Of a DNA stretch of 64,000 nt, positions 60,357-64,000 are shown one piece after another; within the stretch, counting starts at the first letter, position 1; each line of letters begins with the position of its first letter. The stretch is taken from NCBI RefSeq assembly GCF_019458805.1, contig NZ_JAIBOA010000026.1:1-64000 (forward strand), given 5' to 3'. This stretch comes from Actinomadura parmotrematis (GTDB taxonomy: Bacteria; Actinomycetota; Actinomycetes; Streptosporangiales; Streptosporangiaceae). The position numbers and the translations under genes were made by a program. The notes beneath the pieces were generated by a model. The model had not been told where the DNA came from and made no database searches. It was given only the letters and a program-made list of their open reading frames with translations.

Positions 60357-61159
60357 CTCGTCCGCTCCTCCTCGATGGCGGCCAGCAGGGCGTCGGCGAT
60401 CGTCCGGTCCAGGCGCCGGTCCTTGGGAGCGGAGAAGCGCACGTACAGGTCGGCGGCCCGGCGGGCGGCGTCCAGGTCCAGCGAGCGGGCGAGGCGGGGC
60501 AGCTCGTCGCCGAGGTGGCGGCGGACGCGGTCGACGACGGCCGCGGCGATCTCCGCCGTCTCCTCCTCGCCCGCCGCCGCGGGCGCCTCGACGCGGTCGG
60601 CGATCCGCGCGAACAGCGCGGCGCTCTCGGCGAGGCGCTCCTCGCCGAGGCCGTGGTACAGGGCCTCGACCTGCGGGGGCAGCTCGCCGCGGTAGAACGC
60701 CAGTTCCATGACGTCGCGCTCGTGCCGGATCATCCGGCGCGCCCCGTCGTCGCCCGCCCGCTCCTCGATCGCGTCGTAGAACCGCGCCATCGCCGGCGGC
60801 AGCGGCGACAGGCGCTCGTGCTGCCGGAGCGCGCCGATGAGCCGCTGGACGCGCTCCTTGCGCTCGCGCAGCCGCTCCTGCTGCTCGTCCAGCGCGATCA
60901 GCGCGGCTTCGAGGTCGACGAGGACCGACGCGCGGTCGCCGCCGGCGGGCCCGCCGGGGGCCGTCATGTCCGCGATCCGCGACAGCGGCACCCCGGCCTG
61001 GGCGAGCAGCCGCACCCGCACCAGCCGCGCGACGTGCGTCAGGTCGTAGTCGCGGCGCCCGTCGCGGGTCTCGGGGACCGGAAGCAGCCCGATCTGGTGG
61101 TAATAGCGGATCGTCCGCACCGTGGTGCCGACGAGATCCGCGAGCTCGCTCACTCGCAC
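60353..61159 (-). CDS. MerR-family regulator of the ABC exporter
   Basis: 268 residues from GTG at 61159 (an ATG four codons earlier is possible). VSELADLVGTTVRTIRYYHQIGLLP is the MerR winged helix, with DGRRDYDLTHVARLVRVRLLAQAG next. A coiled helix follows (LEAALIALDEQQERLRERKERVQ), and then an alpha-rich effector region like those of drug-sensing TipA/BmrR-type proteins. I favour the GTG because the predicted transcript would start right at it. The promoter dyad suggests self-regulation and control of the exporter. Confidence 0.88.
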   Translation of the reverse strand: MRVSELADLVGTTVRTIRYYHQIGLLPVPETRDGRRDYDLTHVARLVRVRLLAQAGVPLSRIADMTAPGGPAGGDRASVLVDLEAALIALDEQQERLRERKERVQRLIGALRQHERLSPLPPAMARFYDAIEERAGDDGARRMIRHERDVMELAFYRGELPPQVEALYHGLGEERLAESAALFARIADRVEAPAAAGEEETAEIAAAVVDRVRRHLGDELPRLARSLDLDAARRAADLYVRFSAPKDRRLDRTIADALLAAIEEERTR

Positions 61160-61166
61160 GCCCCAC

Positions 61167-61197
61167 AGCATGGACTGTGACGTGACGTCGCAGTCAA
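61167..61197 (-). promoter_or_regulatory. MerR-type promoter with 19-bp spacer and dyad
   Basis: On the minus strand -35 TTGACT (61192-61197) and a weak -10 CATGCT (61167-61172) are 19 bases apart. Between and around them is GACTGCGACG-TCA-CGTCACAGTC, 10-bp arms with one mismatch. Overlong spacers with a central dyad are the mark of promoters that MerR proteins activate by twisting DNA. Confidence 0.65.
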
Positions 61198-61210
61198 CGC
61201 CCGCCCGGGA

Positions 61211-61254
61211 CCCCGGCCACCGCCGCCGGATCCGGCGGCGGGGCGGGGCCGGGG
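61211..61254 (-). terminator. Terminator behind dnaE
   Basis: A perfect 22-bp palindrome (61220-61241, CCGCCGCCGG centre AT) nested in an outer 8-bp stem (61211-61218 with 61247-61254). It starts 2 bases past the dnaE stop codon and separates dnaE from the MerR operon promoter. Confidence 0.7.
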
Positions 61255-61255
61255 G

Positions 61256-64000
61256 TCACTGGGCGGCGGAGCCCGCCCCGAGCAGGGACTTCAGGTCGCC
61301 GAACAGCGCCGGCGACGGCTTGACCTGGAAGTACTCGCAGTTGAACAGCACGCCCTTGCGGCCGCCGTGGCGCTTGTAGAGCAGGTGGACGGGCGCCTCG
61401 CCGGGGTGGGCCTGCAGGATGCGCTTGATCTCGCCGATGGTCTGCGGGGTGACCTTCTCCTCCCCCACGGTGATCACCACCGGGGGCTCCTTGCCGGTGG
61501 CGGCCGACACGTCGAGGAGCTCCATGTCCTGGGCGTGCAGCGACACCGAGCCGTCGCGCTCGTTGATCCGGCCGAGCACGGAGATGACCATGTCCGAGGC
61601 CAGCTGCGGCGAGTACAGCTGGTAGACCTTGGGGAAGAACAGCACCTCCAGGGTGCCGTCGAGGTCCTCCAGCTTGATGATGGCCCAGGTGTTGCCCTGC
61701 TTGGTGACCTTGCGGTCGACGCTGGCGATGATCCCGGCGAGCCGCACCATGCCCTCGCGGCCGCCCGCCGCGATCTCGGCGGTGGTGGCCTCGCGGTTGC
61801 GCTCCAGGATGCGCTCGGCGCCGTCCAGCGGGTGCGAGGACACGTACAGGCCGAGCATCTCGCGCTCGAACTGCAGCAGCGTCGTCTTGTCCCACTCGTC
61901 CTCGTCGGGGATGGTGACGGCCATGCCGGCGCCGGTGGCGCCGCCGGTGTCCTCCAGCCCGCCGAACAGCGAGTCCTGCCCGATCGCGGCGTTCTTCTTC
62001 TCGGAGATGACGGCGTCGACGGCCTGCTCGTGGATCATCAGCAGGACGCGGCGCTTGTGCCCGAAGGAGTCGAACGCGCCCGCCTTGATCAGCGACTCGA
62101 TGGCGCGCTTGTTGCAGACCTGGATCGGGACCTTGGCGAGGAAGTCGTTGAAGTCGGTGAAGGCGCCCTGCTCGGTGCGGGCCTTGATGATGCCGTCGAC
62201 GACGTTCTCGCCGACGTTGCGGATGGCGCCGAGGCCGAAGCGGACGTCCTCGCCGACGGCCGCGAACCGCAGCACCGACTCGTTGACGTCGGGCGGCAGG
62301 ACCTTGACCTTCATCCGCCGGCACTCGCCGAGGTAGACGGCCATCTTGTCCTTGGAGTCGCCGACGGAGGTGAGCAGCGCCGCCATGTACTCGGCCGGGA
62401 AGTTGGCCTTGAGGTAGGCGGTCCGGTAGGACACGAGCCCGTACCCGGCGGTGTGGGACTTGTTGAACCCGTACGCCGAGAACGGCACGAGCACGTCCCA
62501 GACGGCCTGGCACGCCTCGGCGGAGAAGCCCTTCTTCGTCATGCCCTCGGAGAAGATGGACCACTGCTTGTCCATCTCCTCCTTCTTCTTCTTGCCCATC
62601 GCGCGGCGCAGGATGTCGGCGCCGCCGAGGGTGTAGCCGGCGAGCTGCTGCGCGATCGCCATGACCTGCTCCTGGTACACCACCAGGTGGTAGGTGTTGC
62701 CGAGGATCGGCTCCAGGGCGTCCTTCAGCTCGGGGTGGATGGGGTCGATGGCCTGCTGCCCGGCCTTGCGCAGGGCGTAGTTGACGTGCGCGTTGGCGCC
62801 CATCGGGCCGGGGCGGCCGAGGGCGAGGACGGCCGAGACGTCCTCGAACTCCGTCGGGGCCATCAGCTTGGTCAGGTCGCGCATCATCGTGGAGTCGAGC
62901 TGGAACACGCCGAGGGTCCAGCCGGCGCGCAGCAGCGCGTAGGTCCGGTCGTCGTCCAGCGGGAGCGTGGAGACGTCCAGGTCGATGTTCCGGTTGGTCT
63001 TGATGTTGTCGACGGCGTCGCCGAGGATCGTCAGGTTGCGGAGGCCGAGGAAGTCCATCTTCAGGGCGCCGAGCTCCTCGCAGCTCGGGCCGTCGAAGCC
63101 GGTGATGCGGGCGCCGTCGTCGGGCCGCTGGAAGATCGGCATGACCTCCAGCAGCGGCTCGGACGACAGGATGACGCCGGCGGCGTGCACGCCGGTGCCG
63201 CGGGTGAGGCCCTCGAAGCCGAGCGCGGTGTCGATGACGCGCTTGACGTCGGCGTCGTCGCCGTAGATCTGCCGCAGCTCGGCCGCCTCGGGGTAGCGGG
63301 GGTGCTTCTCGTCGAAGATGCCCGTCAGCGGGATCTCCTTGCCCATGACCGCGGGCGGGAACGCCTTGGTGATGCGGTCGCCGAGCGCGAACGGCAGCCC
63401 GTGGATGCGGCAGGAGTCCTTGACGGCCGCCTTGGACTTGATCGACATGTAGGTGATGATCAGCGAGACGTTGTCCCGGCCGTACTTCTCGGTGACGTAG
63501 CGGATCATGTCCTCTCGCTGCCGGTCGTCGAAGTCCAGGTCGACGTCGGGCATGGAGACGCGCTCGGGGTTGAGGAACCGCTCGAAGATCAGGCCGTGCT
63601 CGATGGGGTCCAGGTCGGTGATGTCGGTGACGTAGGCGACCATCGAGCCGGTCGCCGAGCCGCGGCCGGGCCCGAGCCAGATGCCGTTGTTCTTGGCGTA
63701 GCGGCAGATGTCGGAGACGACGAGGAAGTAGCCGGGGAAGCCCATGCCGTCGATGACGCCGAGCTCGTACTCGATGCGCTCCAGCACCTCGGCGGGGACC
63801 GGGTCGCCGAACCGGTTCTTGGCCCCGGCCATGGCCTCCTTGCGGAGCCAGGACGACTCGGTCTCGCCCTCGGGGATGGGGAACTTGGCGGCCAGGTCGC
63901 GGCGGGCGAACACCTCGTCGTAGGAGTCGACCATCTCGGCGACCAGCAGAGTGTTGCGGCAGCCCTCGGCCCAGGCGTCGCTGGTGTCGACGGCGCGCAT
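61256..64000 (-). CDS. dnaE: DNA polymerase III alpha subunit, C-terminal part (runs off the right edge)
   Basis: 914 codons are visible; the PHP domain and start lie beyond position 64000. Seen in order: GPGRGSATGSMVAYVTDITD and MPDVDLDFDD with the catalytic Asp pair, the finger domain (RAMGKKKKEEMDKQW), ALLTSVGDSKDKMAVYLGEC, helix-hairpin-helix near DGIIKARTEQGAFTDF, and an OB-fold around VRLAGIIASVDRKVTKQGNTW. The tail is GDLKSLLGAGSAAQ. The replicative DNA polymerase; essential and single-copy, or one of two in some actinomycetes. Being intact, it marks a conserved chromosomal region. Confidence 0.96.
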   Translation of the reverse strand: MRAVDTSDAWAEGCRNTLLVAEMVDSYDEVFARRDLAAKFPIPEGETESSWLRKEAMAGAKNRFGDPVPAEVLERIEYELGVIDGMGFPGYFLVVSDICRYAKNNGIWLGPGRGSATGSMVAYVTDITDLDPIEHGLIFERFLNPERVSMPDVDLDFDDRQREDMIRYVTEKYGRDNVSLIITYMSIKSKAAVKDSCRIHGLPFALGDRITKAFPPAVMGKEIPLTGIFDEKHPRYPEAAELRQIYGDDADVKRVIDTALGFEGLTRGTGVHAAGVILSSEPLLEVMPIFQRPDDGARITGFDGPSCEELGALKMDFLGLRNLTILGDAVDNIKTNRNIDLDVSTLPLDDDRTYALLRAGWTLGVFQLDSTMMRDLTKLMAPTEFEDVSAVLALGRPGPMGANAHVNYALRKAGQQAIDPIHPELKDALEPILGNTYHLVVYQEQVMAIAQQLAGYTLGGADILRRAMGKKKKEEMDKQWSIFSEGMTKKGFSAEACQAVWDVLVPFSAYGFNKSHTAGYGLVSYRTAYLKANFPAEYMAALLTSVGDSKDKMAVYLGECRRMKVKVLPPDVNESVLRFAAVGEDVRFGLGAIRNVGENVVDGIIKARTEQGAFTDFNDFLAKVPIQVCNKRAIESLIKAGAFDSFGHKRRVLLMIHEQAVDAVISEKKNAAIGQDSLFGGLEDTGGATGAGMAVTIPDEDEWDKTTLLQFEREMLGLYVSSHPLDGAERILERNREATTAEIAAGGREGMVRLAGIIASVDRKVTKQGNTWAIIKLEDLDGTLEVLFFPKVYQLYSPQLASDMVISVLGRINERDGSVSLHAQDMELLDVSAATGKEPPVVITVGEEKVTPQTIGEIKRILQAHPGEAPVHLLYKRHGGRKGVLFNCEYFQVKPSPALFGDLKSLLGAGSAAQ

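Overview
The window is very GC-rich, with GTG starts and 4-base ATGA/GTGA gene overlaps. It carries a 2-methylisoborneol operon, an AfsR-type SARP regulator and an integrated AICE (actinomycete integrative and conjugative element). This points to a filamentous actinomycete; Thermomonosporaceae or Streptosporangiales is my guess, not something the sequence proves. All calls come from reading the sequence; no database search was run.

Layout. 1-400: leader and two tandem promoters of an rRNA operon on the minus strand, with the 16S gene itself beyond the left edge. 732-3022: a riboflavin synthase/DHBP synthase fusion behind an FMN riboswitch, then a DEDDh exonuclease. 3229-6935: an ECF sigma factor with a DUF6069-like membrane protein, then an AraC regulator divergent from an MFS pump. 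6930-21100: a ~14.2 kb AICE with integrase (frameshifted), excisionase, three membrane proteins, RepSA-like initiator, TraB/FtsK translocase, SCO3933-like regulator, KorSA-like GntR with an operator array, an overlapping operon including an RNA-polymerase-alpha-CTD-like protein and an anti-sigma-type ATPase, and a second GntR. It sits inside the shared terminator hairpin of the convergent MFS and SARP genes. 21141-31653: SARP regulator divergent from a second MFS exporter, followed by an ene-reductase, a Baeyer-Villiger-type monooxygenase, an SDR, a DMT-like membrane protein, an S1 protease and a sugar-nucleotide epimerase.

31687-33787: 2-methylisoborneol synthase and geranyl diphosphate methyltransferase. 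34101-34840: an orphan GroES-like protein and a protein kinase relic. 34850-51482: a sugar and sugar-acid catabolic region with a secreted DUF4214/beta-helix protein, ManD-like dehydratase, KDG kinase, IclR regulator, ABC importer without an ATPase, epimerase, KDPG aldolase, mutarotase, SDR, glucarate-dehydratase-like enzyme, xylulokinase, xylose isomerase and a ROK repressor. The implied flow is import and mutarotation, then oxidation and dehydration to 2-keto-3-deoxy acids, then phosphorylation and aldol cleavage, with a parallel xylose-to-xylulose-5-phosphate branch. Related TTCAT...ATGAA palindromes lie before several of these transcription units.

51537-53293: ECF sigma factor with its CU044_5270-like partner. 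53406-54928: a graveyard of five broken genes (SDR, amidohydrolase, FAD monooxygenase, LysR, MFS), probably a lost aromatic-degradation locus. 54936-57812: flavodoxin, FUSC-type exporter and M20 amidohydrolase. 57829-61159: MerR regulator, ABC ATPase and ABC permease in one overlapping operon. 61256-64000: the C-terminal 914 codons of DnaE, running off the right edge.
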